NCBI GenBank assembly: GCA_029552945.1
Contig: JAKPDD010000008.1
Span: 1 to 64,000, forward strand
DNA: 64,000 bases
DNA from: Spirochaetota bacterium
GTDB taxonomy: Bacteria > Spirochaetota > GWB1-36-13 > JAKPDD01
Reading direction: 5' to 3'
Shown: positions 26,948 through 36,726 of the stretch, one piece after another
How the letters are laid out: each line of letters starts with the position of its first letter
Numbering within the stretch: position 1 is the first letter of the stretch
The notes under the pieces: generated by a model
Told to the model about the DNA's origin: nothing
The model's input: only the letters and a program-made list of their open reading frames with translations
Databases searched by the model: none
Translations under genes and position numbers: made by a program

Positions 26948-28249
26948 CTATAATTTTATATCTTTACCTATAAGTGTATGACCTGATAAAGACTCTATTT
27001 TAACATTAGTTATCTGCCCTTGTTGCAGATTAAAATCTTTCAATATAATATTAAGCCCATAATCTGTTATACCAAATACACCATTATTTTTTTTATTTAT
27101 ATTTTCAATAAATACTGATGAAAAAGTACCAATAAATCTTTTAAGTTTTTCTACAGTTATCTTGTTTTGAATCTCTATAATTTTTTTAAGTCTCTCTTTT
27201 TTTTCATCAATAGATAAAGTTTCTTCCAGATTGTATGAAGCTGTTCCTTCCCTTGGTGAATACATAAACATAAAAGCTTTATCAAACTCAATCTCTTTAA
27301 CAGCATCATAAGTTTCTAAAAAGTCTTTTTCATCTTCTCCAGGAAAACCAACAAGTATATCTGTTGTAATACTTATCATAGGCAATCTCTTTCTCAAATT
27401 CTCAACTATTGAAAAATAGTGTTTATAGTTATATTTTCTATTCATCATAGACAATACTTTATCAGATGCAGACTGTAATGGCAAGTGAACTTGCTTAACA
27501 ACCTTATCAAGCGAAGCAATAGCCTCAATAAGTTCATTACTGAAATCTTTTGGATGAGATGTAAGAAATCTTATTCTTTTTACACCATCAATGTTATTAA
27601 TTTTTTCAAGTAATTGATAAAATTTTATATCACCTGTATCAAGACCATATGAATTAACGTTCTGCCCAAGTAAAAATACCTCTTTTATACCTTTATCAAC
27701 CAACTTTTTAATATCATCTATTATTTTTTTACTATTAAGGGAATATTCAGGGCCCCTTGTATAAGGAACTATACAATAAGAACAAAAATTGCTACATCCT
27801 CTTATTATAGATACAAAACCTCTATACTTGTTAAAAGGGTCTATAGAAGGTTCAATATATTCTGGTGTTTCCATATCTGTAAAAATATATTCATTTAAAG
27901 GAGCATTAATTATCTTAGATATTTTAGTAATATTTCTTGTCCCAACAACAAAATCAACAGCAGGAAACCTTTTTTTAATGTTATCTTTTTCTTTCTGAGC
28001 ATAACACCCTATTACAAATATTTTAAGATTATTATTTTTTTTTATCTGAGAGTAATAAGCTAATCGTCCCTCTAGTCTCTCTTCAGCAGACCTACGTACT
28101 GAGCATGTATTAACAAATATAATATCAGCATTTTCAAGAGAATCAGATTCTCTTAAACCCTTGTTAATTAAAATATCTTTTAAATAGGCTGAGTCAGATA
28201 TATTCATCTGACAGCCATAAGTTTCAATATAAAACTTCAAACCTTGCAT
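26948..28249 (-). CDS. miaB: tRNA-2-methylthio-N6-dimethylallyladenosine synthase MiaB
   Basis: Radical-SAM methylthiotransferase modifying A37 of tRNAs that read U-starting codons. 433 residues with the three parts of the family: N-terminal domain with cluster Cys (ETYGCQMN, NTCSVRR, VIGCYAQ), the radical SAM motif CSNFCSYC with PYTRG and LLGQNVNSYG, and a C-terminal TRAM domain (about 365-433). It starts 8 bases after the acidic repeat gene, so the two are co-translated. The MiaB/MtaB distinction rests on LLGQNVNSYG, which is MiaB-like. Confidence 0.95.
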   Translation of the reverse strand: MQGLKFYIETYGCQMNISDSAYLKDILINKGLRESDSLENADIIFVNTCSVRRSAEERLEGRLAYYSQIKKNNNLKIFVIGCYAQKEKDNIKKRFPAVDFVVGTRNITKISKIINAPLNEYIFTDMETPEYIEPSIDPFNKYRGFVSIIRGCSNFCSYCIVPYTRGPEYSLNSKKIIDDIKKLVDKGIKEVFLLGQNVNSYGLDTGDIKFYQLLEKINNIDGVKRIRFLTSHPKDFSNELIEAIASLDKVVKQVHLPLQSASDKVLSMMNRKYNYKHYFSIVENLRKRLPMISITTDILVGFPGEDEKDFLETYDAVKEIEFDKAFMFMYSPREGTASYNLEETLSIDEKKERLKKIIEIQNKITVEKLKRFIGTFSSVFIENINKKNNGVFGITDYGLNIILKDFNLQQGQITNVKIESLSGHTLIGKDIKL

Positions 28250-28257
28250 ACTAAAGA

Positions 28258-28596
28258 TTAATAATCATCTTCATCTTCCCAATATTCATCAGAATCAAGG
28301 TACTCTTCATATTCCTCTTCATCAAACTCCTCATCAAAGTCCTCATCATCATCAAAGTCCTCATCATCTTCGAAGTCCTCATCATCTTCGAAGTCTTCAT
28401 CATCTTCAAAGTCTTCATCGTCCTCGAAGTCCTCATCATCATCAAAGTCTTCATCATCTTCAAAGTCTTCATCGTCTTCAAAGTCCTCATCGTCTTCAAA
28501 GTCCTCATCGTCCTCGAAGTCTTCATCGTCCTCGAAGTCTTCATCATTAGAATTAAGTATATTTTTTTTCTTATATTCAATATAATCTACTAACAT
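28258..28596 (-). CDS. Extremely acidic tandem-repeat protein
   Basis: 112 residues, of which 18-83 are eleven copies of a six-residue unit DEDFED (two copies read DEDFDD), with a further acidic tail (EEYEEYLDSDEYWEDEDDY). Nearly two thirds of residues are Asp or Glu, so the predicted pI is far below 4. The ATG at 28596 is preceded by an unusually strong AGGAGGGAGGA, so it is clearly translated, and miaB follows after 8 bases. It resembles low-complexity acidic tails that bind metal ions, basic proteins or RNA-binding enzymes, but I know no family. Disordered and cytoplasmic by inference. Confidence 0.85.
   Translation of the reverse strand: MLVDYIEYKKKNILNSNDEDFEDDEDFEDDEDFEDDEDFEDDEDFEDDEDFDDDEDFEDDEDFEDDEDFEDDEDFEDDEDFDDDEDFDEEFDEEEYEEYLDSDEYWEDEDDY
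28348..28545 (-). repeat. 18-bp minisatellite, 11 copies, inside the acidic gene
   Basis: Eleven contiguous 18-base units coding for DEDFED or DEDFDD. Units differ mainly at third codon positions (GAA/GAG, GAC/GAT), so the copies are neither a fresh perfect expansion nor randomised. Because the unit is a multiple of three, gain or loss of copies keeps the frame. Confidence 0.92.
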
Positions 28597-28678
28597 TATT
28601 GTCCTCCCTCCTATTTCTTTTTAGGCTTTCTTAAAAAGATAACAAAATTTAAATAAAAAATTTTATTTTCAAAATTTT

Positions 28679-29422
28679 TTAATTTATTTTTTTAGCTTTT
28701 TGATAAGCAGCATATACTGCTTCAATTATACTACTTCTAAACCCCTTTTCCTCTAATTTTGCAATCCCCTCAATGGTTGTTCCTGCAGGTGATGCAACAA
28801 TTTCTTTGAGATGTGCTGGATGATTCTTTGTCTTTTTAATAAGTTCTATAGAACCTAAAATAGTCTCTTCAACTAATATAGATGCTGTTTCTCTATCAAG
28901 TCCTATCCTTATACCTGCATTTACCATTGATTCAAAAAACATAAAAACAAAAGCAGGGCCACTACCTGATAAACTCGTTATACTGTCAATTAAGTCCTGA
29001 TTTGAAACTTCAACAATCTTAGTTATTTCATTTAAAAAAGACCTATCTTTCTCTTTCTCATTACCATCTATACCATCAAAATATACACCTGCTATACCTT
29101 TTCCAACAGTAAGCCCTATATTTGGCATAAGTCTTATAACTTTATCTACTTTTAATTTATTTTTTAAAGTAGATGTATCCACACCAGCAAGTATAGAGAT
29201 ATATTTACCTTTCCAATTAGTCGAAAAACTAGCAAGGTCTTTAGGTTTAATAGCAAGTATTATATAGTCTAACTCTAATTTTTCATCAAGCTGGATATTG
29301 TTTATTTTATATTTGCTAATTCTATCAAGATTCTTTTCTGACACATAAATCTGATGCTTATTCTTCAAAGTTTTATATATACTTGCTCCCATATTTCCAA
29401 AGCCAATTATTCCTACCTTCAT
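28679..29422 (-). CDS. proC: Pyrroline-5-carboxylate reductase
   Basis: Last step of proline synthesis, reducing pyrroline-5-carboxylate with NAD(P)H. 247 residues, slightly short of the usual 265-270. N-terminal Rossmann motif GIIGFGNMGASI, RLMPNIGLTVGKG, and the C-terminal SLSGSGPAFVFMFFESMVNAG and SPAGTTIEGIAKLE signatures are intact. It lies between a secreted protein gene (10 bases upstream) and the acidic repeat gene on the same strand. Confidence 0.95.
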   Translation of the reverse strand: MKVGIIGFGNMGASIYKTLKNKHQIYVSEKNLDRISKYKINNIQLDEKLELDYIILAIKPKDLASFSTNWKGKYISILAGVDTSTLKNKLKVDKVIRLMPNIGLTVGKGIAGVYFDGIDGNEKEKDRSFLNEITKIVEVSNQDLIDSITSLSGSGPAFVFMFFESMVNAGIRIGLDRETASILVEETILGSIELIKKTKNHPAHLKEIVASPAGTTIEGIAKLEEKGFRSSIIEAVYAAYQKAKKIN

Positions 29423-29431
29423 ATAATGCCC

Positions 29432-30670
29432 CTATTTTATTACAATTATTGCTTCTTGATAATATGAACTATCTTCAACATATCCTTCTATACTTTTTAT
29501 ATTAGGATTTATTCCTATATTAACTATTTGTTCTTTAAGAGGTGGTACTTTATTAATAAGTCTTTGGAAATCTACAAAAAGAAACCTTTTAGACGTATAA
29601 TTAGCCACATTAAAATCTCTTGGTGATACTAAAAGATAATCTTGCTGAATACTAACATTCATCATTACACCTGGTAGTAAAAGTGTATATGCAGGATAAG
29701 GCTTATTTATTGGTTGTAACATACCCTGGCTGTTTTTCATTAAAAACTCTATTACCCTATTTTGATTATTAATTTTTATTCCTAAAATAAAATCGAGACT
29801 ATTATAGACATTATTCATAAGTCCCTGATAATCAAAATCATTAACAACTATAAAAAACTGATCTCCTATTAAATCTTTTAATTCCTCTTGTTGTGGTTCT
29901 AGCCCAGAAAACAACATTTTTTTAATATTTTTATTCAAAGGCAATATAAAAGAAAATAATGGAGATTTTATTTGAATTGGTATAGGTTTTATCTCTTCTT
30001 TTTCTGAAGACCTTGCAACTATTTTAAACTCTGAATCAGCTTCAAATCTTATCATAACAGGCTTTTCTATATCGAATTTTTCTACTAACTCCCCTATATA
30101 AATAAAACCTATTGGATTTGATGTAAGATCTATTATCTTATTATCAGGCTCCTGTTTGTTGTTTATATACTCATTTATTATACTACTCTGCGGTGCAATA
30201 ATAATCTTATTCTTATCAATAATATAGACCATTTCAACAATATTATTGTTTTTAACTATATGGATATTATCAATTACCTCAACTTTTATTTTATTTTTGT
30301 TTTTTCCCCTCATAATATCTATTATACTATTAATCGAATTTTCAGGTTCCTCACTCACAAGAACAATAAATAAATTATTATCATTTTTAATATTAATACC
30401 AACATAAAGATAATCAGATGCTAATTTAATCCTTTTTTTAAGTTCACTAATTGTCATCTTAAACTCTTTTGTTATACCCTGTTCTATACTATTTTTAATC
30501 TCATTAAACTTATTTTTTGTAAAGAATTTTCCTATAGTATTATAGATTTTCTTTTCATCAGAGCTTATACCAATTAAGGCATAATCTTTAACAAATAGAT
30601 CTTTGTCTATAACTTTTGAATATGATGTTACTGATAGAAAAAAGACAAAAATGAAAAATATTTTTTTCAT
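29432..30670 (-). CDS. Secreted protein of unknown function
   Basis: 412 residues with a signal peptide (IFFIFVFFLSVTSYS). The mature part alternates beta and helical segments and contains no Cys-rich or repeat region. Its style (YLYVGINIKNDNNLFIVLVS, later LLLPGVMMNVSI) recalls periplasmic DUF3352-type proteins, but I cannot assign it. It starts a minus-strand run ending in leuS. AAGGAG precedes the ATG. Confidence 0.72.
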   Translation of the reverse strand: MKKIFFIFVFFLSVTSYSKVIDKDLFVKDYALIGISSDEKKIYNTIGKFFTKNKFNEIKNSIEQGITKEFKMTISELKKRIKLASDYLYVGINIKNDNNLFIVLVSEEPENSINSIIDIMRGKNKNKIKVEVIDNIHIVKNNNIVEMVYIIDKNKIIIAPQSSIINEYINNKQEPDNKIIDLTSNPIGFIYIGELVEKFDIEKPVMIRFEADSEFKIVARSSEKEEIKPIPIQIKSPLFSFILPLNKNIKKMLFSGLEPQQEELKDLIGDQFFIVVNDFDYQGLMNNVYNSLDFILGIKINNQNRVIEFLMKNSQGMLQPINKPYPAYTLLLPGVMMNVSIQQDYLLVSPRDFNVANYTSKRFLFVDFQRLINKVPPLKEQIVNIGINPNIKSIEGYVEDSSYYQEAIIVIK

Positions 30671-30820
30671 AAAAATCTCCTTAAATTTTATTAAATCTTA
30701 GCTTTTAAATAATACCAAATAATTTTACAAATTTAAATTTTTTTAAAAAAAATTTAAATTAATATTAAAAAATCAAATAATTGTTAATATTATAAAGATA
30801 TTTAAAAAATCATATAGGAA

Positions 30821-30844
30821 AAGGAGCCAATTATAAGGCCCCTT
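30821..30844 (-). terminator. Possible terminator after the 30885-31865 gene
   Basis: An 8-base stem with one mismatch (AAGGAGCC against GGCCCCTT) around an 8-base loop, followed on the minus strand by TTTTCC. It lies about 40 bases past the stop of the secreted protein gene. The T run is short, so it is only a candidate and may work both ways. Confidence 0.45.
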
Positions 30845-30884
30845 ATTTTCTGATTATTCAATTTTAACAATTTTATTTGAAACA

Positions 30885-31865
30885 TTATCCTCTTTTCTGT
30901 CTTTCAGAACTTCCCTTATTTTCAGGATTTAACTTAACAGTAACTTTATTGTTAGCTTTATTTATTTCTGCAACCTGATCTGTAGAATCAATATAAACTG
31001 ATACATCAGACTCAGAAGTCAGGTTAAAGTCTTTAAGTATATAAACTACTTCACCATATTTTAGTTTTTTTTCAGGGTCAAAAACAGATAGTGGTATATC
31101 AAAAACTTTATTAGAAACTGTTATTTTCAACATAACCGCCTTATCTCCTGTAAGTTTCCAGAGTGCATCAGGCATCCATCCCTTATCTTTAGATAATCTA
31201 ACCACTATCTGATTAGATCTATTAAGAGAAACATCTTTCACAATAAGGTCTGCTTTATTTGGTATACTCTCCCATAAGTCTCTCTCAACATCAAAAATAT
31301 CTCCTGGAAAATCTATCAAAATAACACCTTCTAAATTAGAATTACTATAATTATTTATAGTCACAACATATTTTCCCTCTGTTGTTTTTATTTCTAAATC
31401 ATCAACTACATATTCTATCTTACCATTGTTATTCATAGAAGCATTATCATGACCATGAAACCAAACTGGTGGTTTCTCTTTTTTACCTATAATATTATTT
31501 ATTTGACGCCTACCATAATCAACAATACTTCTAACATAATCACCGTCAACAAAGTTTATAATGTGGTATTTATTAGCTTTATTAAGCCAATCCTGCCACC
31601 ATTTAGTATTATCTTTTTTATCAAAAGCCCTTACATCAACAAGAGAGAAAGATAATTTACCATTACCCTTTTGAACTTGTAAATATACTCTTATTTTACC
31701 AGGACCTGTTATTTCTAATGGATATACAAGTGTATAAGGATCAACACCATTTGCAGGATACATTTTGAATTTTGTATAGATAAGCCCCTTTTTTTCATCA
31801 ATAGAATAAACACTTGATATAAAGAAAAAAACAACAAAAAAACAGACGTACAATAATTTTTTCAT
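30885..31865 (-). CDS. Secreted protein with C-terminal CARDB-like domain
   Basis: 326 residues with a signal peptide (LLYVCFFVVFFFISSVYS). The mature part is beta-rich; the last 100 residues (ADLIVKDVSLNRSNQIVVRLS, later VSVYIDSTDQVAEINKANN) fit a CARDB adhesion-type fold (bacterial cell-adhesion-related immunoglobulin-like). The middle (about 105-200) includes a Trp/His-rich stretch (KWWQDWLNKANKYH, PPVWFHGHDN). The ATG is preceded by TAGGAGG. Flanked by two other secreted proteins on the same strand. No family for the whole protein. Confidence 0.72.
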   Translation of the reverse strand: MKKLLYVCFFVVFFFISSVYSIDEKKGLIYTKFKMYPANGVDPYTLVYPLEITGPGKIRVYLQVQKGNGKLSFSLVDVRAFDKKDNTKWWQDWLNKANKYHIINFVDGDYVRSIVDYGRRQINNIIGKKEKPPVWFHGHDNASMNNNGKIEYVVDDLEIKTTEGKYVVTINNYSNSNLEGVILIDFPGDIFDVERDLWESIPNKADLIVKDVSLNRSNQIVVRLSKDKGWMPDALWKLTGDKAVMLKITVSNKVFDIPLSVFDPEKKLKYGEVVYILKDFNLTSESDVSVYIDSTDQVAEINKANNKVTVKLNPENKGSSERQKRG

Positions 31866-31940
31866 ATAAACCTCCTAAAAAATATACAAGCTGATAAAAC
31901 AGATAAGATTAAAATAAAGAATTATATATAAATTAAAAAG

Positions 31941-31967
31941 AAAAAAGAGAGGGATGAAAGTCCCTCT
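31941..31967 (-). terminator. Rho-independent terminator
   Basis: Perfect 7-base stem AGAGGGA / TCCCTCT (31961-31967 and 31948-31954) with a 6-base loop, followed on the minus strand by CTTTTTTCTTTTT. It ends transcription of the secreted-protein gene whose stop is 12 bases upstream. Confidence 0.88.
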
Positions 31968-31978
31968 GAAAATAATTC

Positions 31979-32563
31979 TTAATTTCCTGTTGCTGGTTTA
32001 TAATTAAAATTATTATATATTGCCCCAAGAAGTTCCTTTTCTTTATAAGCTCTATCAAGCGGTGCCATAATTATAAGGCTTATTTTAACGTCTCTATTAT
32101 CAGGTGAAAATATAAAATATGTCCTTACAGAATATCTTCCCCCACTCATGTCTTCACCCTGGAAAGCCCTAAAATAAACATAGTTATTTCCTTTTCTCAT
32201 CCACTCTCTATCAGTAACTATTCTAAGACTCTTAAATATATAAAGAAGGTCACCCTCTTTCCTGTCAGCAATTGTTATTATTCTCTCTGGACTATCCTCT
32301 ATAGCAATAACTACCCTTATGTTTTTTGATGTTTCCCAGTATTCAGCAACTTTTCCATTTGTATTTATCATAGCAGTATTCTTATCAGTCAACATCCATT
32401 TAGCTTCTGGCAGTTTAAAATCAATATTATAAGTTGAGTTAGTATAACCCTCTTTGGTTGCATTTCCTTTATCTTTGTAAGGTTCTTTTACATCCTTCTT
32501 TTCTTCTTGAGCAAAAGAAATAACAGCAAAAACCAGAACTGCTAGAAAAATTATTTTTTTCAT
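31979..32563 (-). CDS. Secreted protein of unknown function
   Basis: 194 residues with a clear signal peptide (IIFLAVLVFAVISFA then QEEKK). The mature part after a charged linker (about 20-45) is a compact alpha/beta region (YNIDFKLPEAKWMLTDKNTAM, FIFSPDNRDVKISLIIMAP), about the size and style of small periplasmic lipid- or ligand-binding proteins. I recognise no family. AGGAGGAG precedes the ATG. It is followed by a strong terminator, so it ends its own transcript. Confidence 0.75.
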   Translation of the reverse strand: MKKIIFLAVLVFAVISFAQEEKKDVKEPYKDKGNATKEGYTNSTYNIDFKLPEAKWMLTDKNTAMINTNGKVAEYWETSKNIRVVIAIEDSPERIITIADRKEGDLLYIFKSLRIVTDREWMRKGNNYVYFRAFQGEDMSGGRYSVRTYFIFSPDNRDVKISLIIMAPLDRAYKEKELLGAIYNNFNYKPATGN

Positions 32564-32613
32564 GTCTCCTCCTCCATAAAAATATCAAAATAATAATAAA
32601 ATATAACAAAAAT

Positions 32614-33234
32614 CTAATCACTCATAACCATATCTTTTATTTTCATAAGTCTTGCTATATTAGACCTCTCCATCTCATTAAGTTTATCTTTTATGTACTT
32701 TATAGTTTCAATAAGATTAGGGATAAGTATATATTCTAATGCATTAACCCTTCTTCTTGTATTAATAATTTCGTTCGCAAGTTCTATTATTGCTTTCTCT
32801 TTCTCAGCAAGAATAAGCATTTTTTCAAGAACTTCTCTAAACTTAATAACAGAGTCATCAAGATAAGTTGAAGTCTCAATAGTACTGTAAGAGAGGATTT
32901 CTCCCTCTATTACAGGTTTAAAAGTTGGAACCTGAAGATTCATTATCTGATTCTTACCATACTCTATTTTTATTTTTACAGTAGGCATAAGTATAGCTTC
33001 TTCAACTTTCTGGTCACCCATAAAAGACTTAGCAACTAAAAAACTTTGATAAGCTTCAATAAGAGCATTTTCTACATTTTTTCTTAACTCTCTATTTTCC
33101 TTTACAATCTGAAAAAAACTTCTTATTAATTGTTCCTGTTTATCTTTAAGTAATTTATGACCTTTTCTTGCAAGTGTAAGTCTTTTCTTTAATTTCATAA
33201 GTTCCATTCTATTAGGATTAACTTTAAGAATCAT
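32614..33234 (-). CDS. atpD: V/A-type ATPase subunit D (central stalk)
   Basis: 206-residue coiled-coil rotor shaft subunit of the V/A-type ATPase. It opens with the family signature (VNPNRMELMKLKKRLTLARKGHKLLKDK) and ends with RRVNALEYILIPNLIETIKYI. Last gene of the nine-gene operon, 14 bases after subunit B. Long helices at both ends form the shaft inside the A3B3 ring. Confidence 0.95.
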   Translation of the reverse strand: MILKVNPNRMELMKLKKRLTLARKGHKLLKDKQEQLIRSFFQIVKENRELRKNVENALIEAYQSFLVAKSFMGDQKVEEAILMPTVKIKIEYGKNQIMNLQVPTFKPVIEGEILSYSTIETSTYLDDSVIKFREVLEKMLILAEKEKAIIELANEIINTRRRVNALEYILIPNLIETIKYIKDKLNEMERSNIARLMKIKDMVMSD

Positions 33235-33248
33235 AATCTATATCCTAA

Positions 33249-34634
33249 TTATTTATTTTTCAAAAACTTTGGTAAAAACTCTTCAAGGTACTCTGGTCTT
33301 ATTCTTTTTAATTCTGATTTTGGTAACATAGCAAGTAGTTCCCAACCAAGGTCAAGTGTCTCTTCTATATTCCTATCTTCATTATAACCTTGATTTATAT
33401 ACCTTCTTTCAAACTCATAGGCAAACTTATAATACAATCTGTCCATTTCACCGAGTGCAGCCTCACCTAATATTGCTTCAAGTTCTCTTGCCTGAAGTCC
33501 CCTTGCATAAGCAGCAAATAACTGGTTAAAAACATCTGAATGGTCTTTTCTTGTCTTACCTTTACCTATACCTTTATCTTTAAGCCTTGAAAGTGACTGA
33601 AGTACATCAACAGGAGGATATATACCACTGTTTAATAATGATCTACTTAACACTATCTGTCCCTCAGTTATATAACCAGTAAGGTCAGGTATTGGATGTG
33701 TTTTATCATCCTCTGGCATTGTTAATATTGGTATCTGGGTAATCGATCCCTTTTTATTCTTTATCCTACCAGCTCTCTCATACAGTGTTGCAAGGTCAGT
33801 ATAAAGATAACCTGGATAACCTCTTCTACCAGGAACCTCTTTTCTTGCTGCAGATATTTCTCTTAACGCTTCACAATAGTTTGTCATATCTATAAGTATA
33901 ACCAGTACATGCATATCTTTTTCATATGCAAGGTATTCAGCTGCTGTTAAAGCAAGTCTTGGAGTAGTAATTCTTTCAATAGCAGGGTCATCAGCAAGAT
34001 TTATAAACAGAACACTTCTTTCAAGTGCCCCAGTTCTTTTAAAGTCATCAATAAAGAACTGTGATTCTTCAAAAGTAATACCCATTGCAGCAAAAACAAC
34101 TGCAAAACTTGACTCACTACCAAGAACCTTTGCCTGTCTTGCAATCTGAGCAGCCATTTTTGAGTGTGGCATACCACTACCTGAAAATATAGGAAGTTTT
34201 TGTCCTCTTACAAGAGTATTAAGTCCATCTATTGTAGATATACCGGTTTGAATAAACTCATTAGGATAGTCGCGTTCATAAGGATTTATAGGGCTACCAT
34301 TAACATCAAGTCTTTTTTCAGGTATTATTTCATCCCCACCATCTATCGGCCTACCCTGTCCATCAAATATTCTACCAAGCATATCAATAGAAACACCTAA
34401 TTCAACTCCCCTACCCTGAAAAATAACCTTTGTATTAGTTGTCTCCATACCATTAGTTCCTTCGAACAACTGAACTATTGCAAGGTCTCTATTTACCTCA
34501 AGTACTTTTCCGGTTCTAATCTCGCCGGTTGCAAGTTCAACTTTAACAAGTTCATCATATTTTGCACCCTCAACACCGGAAACAACCATAAGAGGACCAT
34601 ATATTTCTTTAACACTTTTATATTCTTTTACCAT
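33249..34634 (-). CDS. atpB: V/A-type ATPase subunit B (non-catalytic)
   Basis: 461-residue nucleotide-site partner of subunit A in the A3B3 head. N-terminal beta barrel ([16 protein letters not shown]), central [23 protein letters not shown] where catalytic subunits would have a P-loop, and [23 protein letters not shown]. The C-terminal helical domain is complete. It is encoded 12 bases after subunit A and 14 bases before subunit D. Confidence 0.96.
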   Translation of the reverse strand: MVKEYKSVKEIYGPLMVVSGVEGAKYDELVKVELATGEIRTGKVLEVNRDLAIVQLFEGTNGMETTNTKVIFQGRGVELGVSIDMLGRIFDGQGRPIDGGDEIIPEKRLDVNGSPINPYERDYPNEFIQTGISTIDGLNTLVRGQKLPIFSGSGMPHSKMAAQIARQAKVLGSESSFAVVFAAMGITFEESQFFIDDFKRTGALERSVLFINLADDPAIERITTPRLALTAAEYLAYEKDMHVLVILIDMTNYCEALREISAARKEVPGRRGYPGYLYTDLATLYERAGRIKNKKGSITQIPILTMPEDDKTHPIPDLTGYITEGQIVLSRSLLNSGIYPPVDVLQSLSRLKDKGIGKGKTRKDHSDVFNQLFAAYARGLQARELEAILGEAALGEMDRLYYKFAYEFERRYINQGYNEDRNIEETLDLGWELLAMLPKSELKRIRPEYLEEFLPKFLKNK

Positions 34635-34645
34635 ATTAATCCCCC

Positions 34646-36409
34646 TTAAATCTTAGAAAAGGTCTCAAATATTTTTGTTTTTATTTTTTCAAACTCATTA
34701 GCAGCCTCATTTTCTGGTATATACCTGAACCTTGCTATATCTTCCCTTACCTCAAGTCCTATAATTTTCTTTATATCAACACCAGACTTTAAAGACGTTT
34801 CAGCCTCCTGATGGAAAAGTAGAATCATTTTTAGCATCATATACATCTTTTTTGGAGAACAGTAGCTATCAACCTCATGAAAAGCATTCTGGTGCAAAAA
34901 GTCCTCTCTTATTGACCTTGCAGTTTCCATAATAAGCCTGTTTTCAGGAGAGAGTGATTCGATACCTATAAGTCTTGCTATCTCTTCAAGTTCAGATTCT
35001 CTTTGTAAAAACTCCATAGCTTTTGTTCTCATATCTATCCAGTCTTCACCTATAATCTCAACAAGATAATCATCTATATTTGAATAATAGAGTGAATAGC
35101 TTGTAAGCCAGTTTATTGCTGGGAAATGTCTCTTATACGCAAGTGATGCATCAAGCCCCCAAAATACTTTTACAACTCTTAGAGTAGATTGTACAACAGG
35201 GTCAGAGAGGTCACCACCTGGAGGAGAAACAGCACCTATAGCACTTACACTACCTATCCTTTGAGTAGAACCTAAGGTTTCAACCCTTCCTGCTCTTTCA
35301 TAAAACTCAGCAAGTCTTCTACCCAGATATGCAGGATATCCCTCTTCACCTGGCATCTCCTCAAGTCTTCCAGATATCTCTCTCATTGCCTCAGCCCATC
35401 TTGAAGTAGAGTCAGCCATCAAAGCAACATCATATCCCATATCTCTGAAATATTCTGCTATTGTAATACCTGTATATATAGATGCCTCTCTTGCCGCAAC
35501 TGGCATGTTTGATGTATTTGCAATTAAAACTGTCCTTTTCATCAAAGGTTCACCAGACTTTGGGTCCTGAAGTTCAGGGAACTCTATAAGTACATCTGTC
35601 ATTTCATTACCACGTTCACCACAACCAATATAAACAACTATTTGAGCATCAGCCCATTTTGCAAGCTGGTGTTGAGTTACTGTTTTACCACTCCCAAAAG
35701 GCCCAGGGATACACGCTGTACCACCTTTAACTATAGGGAAGAAAGCATCAACTACCCTTTGACCTGTAAAGAGTGGCTCTTTTGGATTTATTTTTCTTTT
35801 ATAAGGTCTTCCTATTCTGACCGGCCATTTTTGATACATTTTTATATCAATCTTTTCACCTTTATTATTTTCAATAATAGCAACAACATCTTCAACAGTA
35901 AAACTACCTGATTTTATATCAATTATTTTACCATTTATTCCTGGTGGAACCATTATTTTATGATTAACAAGAGTAGTTTCTTTAACCTCACCTATAACAT
36001 CCCCAGCCTCTACTGTATCGCCTTTTTTAACAACAGGATTAAAGTCCCATTTTTTTGATCTATCAAGTGCTGGTACTACAAGACCCCTTGATATAAACGC
36101 ACCCGAACTTTTTGCAAGTTCTGATAATGGCCTTTGAATCCCATCATATATATTTTCAATAAGCCCAGGACCTAACTCAACTACAAGTGGCTCACCAGTA
36201 GATATAACCTTCTGCCCAACTCCTATACCAGATGTCTCTTCATATACTTGAATAGATGCCCTACCACTTTTAAGTTCAATTATCTCACCTATAAGCCCAA
36301 GGTCCCCTACTCTAACCATATCAAACATTTTAGCATTAGAAAGTCCTTCAGCAATTACAAGAGGACCTGCGACCCTTACAATTTTTCCCTCTATCATTCT
36401 ATCCTCCAT
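34646..36409 (-). CDS. atpA: V/A-type ATPase subunit A (catalytic)
   Basis: 587 residues, the catalytic nucleotide-binding subunit. It has the P-loop [12 protein letters not shown], the following [12 protein letters not shown], the non-homologous A-subunit bulge region (about 115-190) and [21 protein letters not shown]. It hydrolyses or makes ATP at the A/B interfaces. Lies between subunits F and B with short gaps. AGGATAG precedes its ATG. Confidence 0.97.
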   Translation of the reverse strand: MEDRMIEGKIVRVAGPLVIAEGLSNAKMFDMVRVGDLGLIGEIIELKSGRASIQVYEETSGIGVGQKVISTGEPLVVELGPGLIENIYDGIQRPLSELAKSSGAFISRGLVVPALDRSKKWDFNPVVKKGDTVEAGDVIGEVKETTLVNHKIMVPPGINGKIIDIKSGSFTVEDVVAIIENNKGEKIDIKMYQKWPVRIGRPYKRKINPKEPLFTGQRVVDAFFPIVKGGTACIPGPFGSGKTVTQHQLAKWADAQIVVYIGCGERGNEMTDVLIEFPELQDPKSGEPLMKRTVLIANTSNMPVAAREASIYTGITIAEYFRDMGYDVALMADSTSRWAEAMREISGRLEEMPGEEGYPAYLGRRLAEFYERAGRVETLGSTQRIGSVSAIGAVSPPGGDLSDPVVQSTLRVVKVFWGLDASLAYKRHFPAINWLTSYSLYYSNIDDYLVEIIGEDWIDMRTKAMEFLQRESELEEIARLIGIESLSPENRLIMETARSIREDFLHQNAFHEVDSYCSPKKMYMMLKMILLFHQEAETSLKSGVDIKKIIGLEVREDIARFRYIPENEAANEFEKIKTKIFETFSKI

Positions 36410-36416
36410 TCTTTAA

Positions 36417-36725
36417 TTAGAAAGTATCCGTACCAAGGGCACGGACAACAAGACTTCTTATATTTTCCTCAGCTATTCCCTCACTACCTTTTATCTCAGG
36501 AATAGGAACAAAAATAGGGTATGGTTTACCAAAAAAAGTATTAATATATTTATTTAATTTTACAAAAACACTCTCAGTAATAAAAAATATTTTAGCACCC
36601 TGTTCTATAGTATTATTAATCTGATTTATTAAATCATCTACATCATTCTCATAATAAACAAGGTCTAAACCTATTGTTTTAAATCCAAGTATTGTATCTC
36701 TATGACCAACAACTACTATCTCCAT
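36417..36725 (-). CDS. atpF: V/A-type ATPase subunit F
   Basis: 102-residue small rotor subunit with the CheY-like fold of V-ATPase F (MEIVVVGHRDTILGFKTIGL, then KIFFITESVF and PIFVPIPEIKGSEG). It binds subunit D in the central stalk. It starts one base after the end of subunit C and ends 7 bases before subunit A. Confidence 0.93.
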   Translation of the reverse strand: MEIVVVGHRDTILGFKTIGLDLVYYENDVDDLINQINNTIEQGAKIFFITESVFVKLNKYINTFFGKPYPIFVPIPEIKGSEGIAEENIRSLVVRALGTDTF

Positions 36726-36726
36726 T

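Noticed and set aside
28251-28580. Second frame through the acidic repeat (Met/Lys/Thr-rich)
   Set aside because: It only exists because the 18-bp repeat is open in several frames; the acidic frame has the ribosome site.
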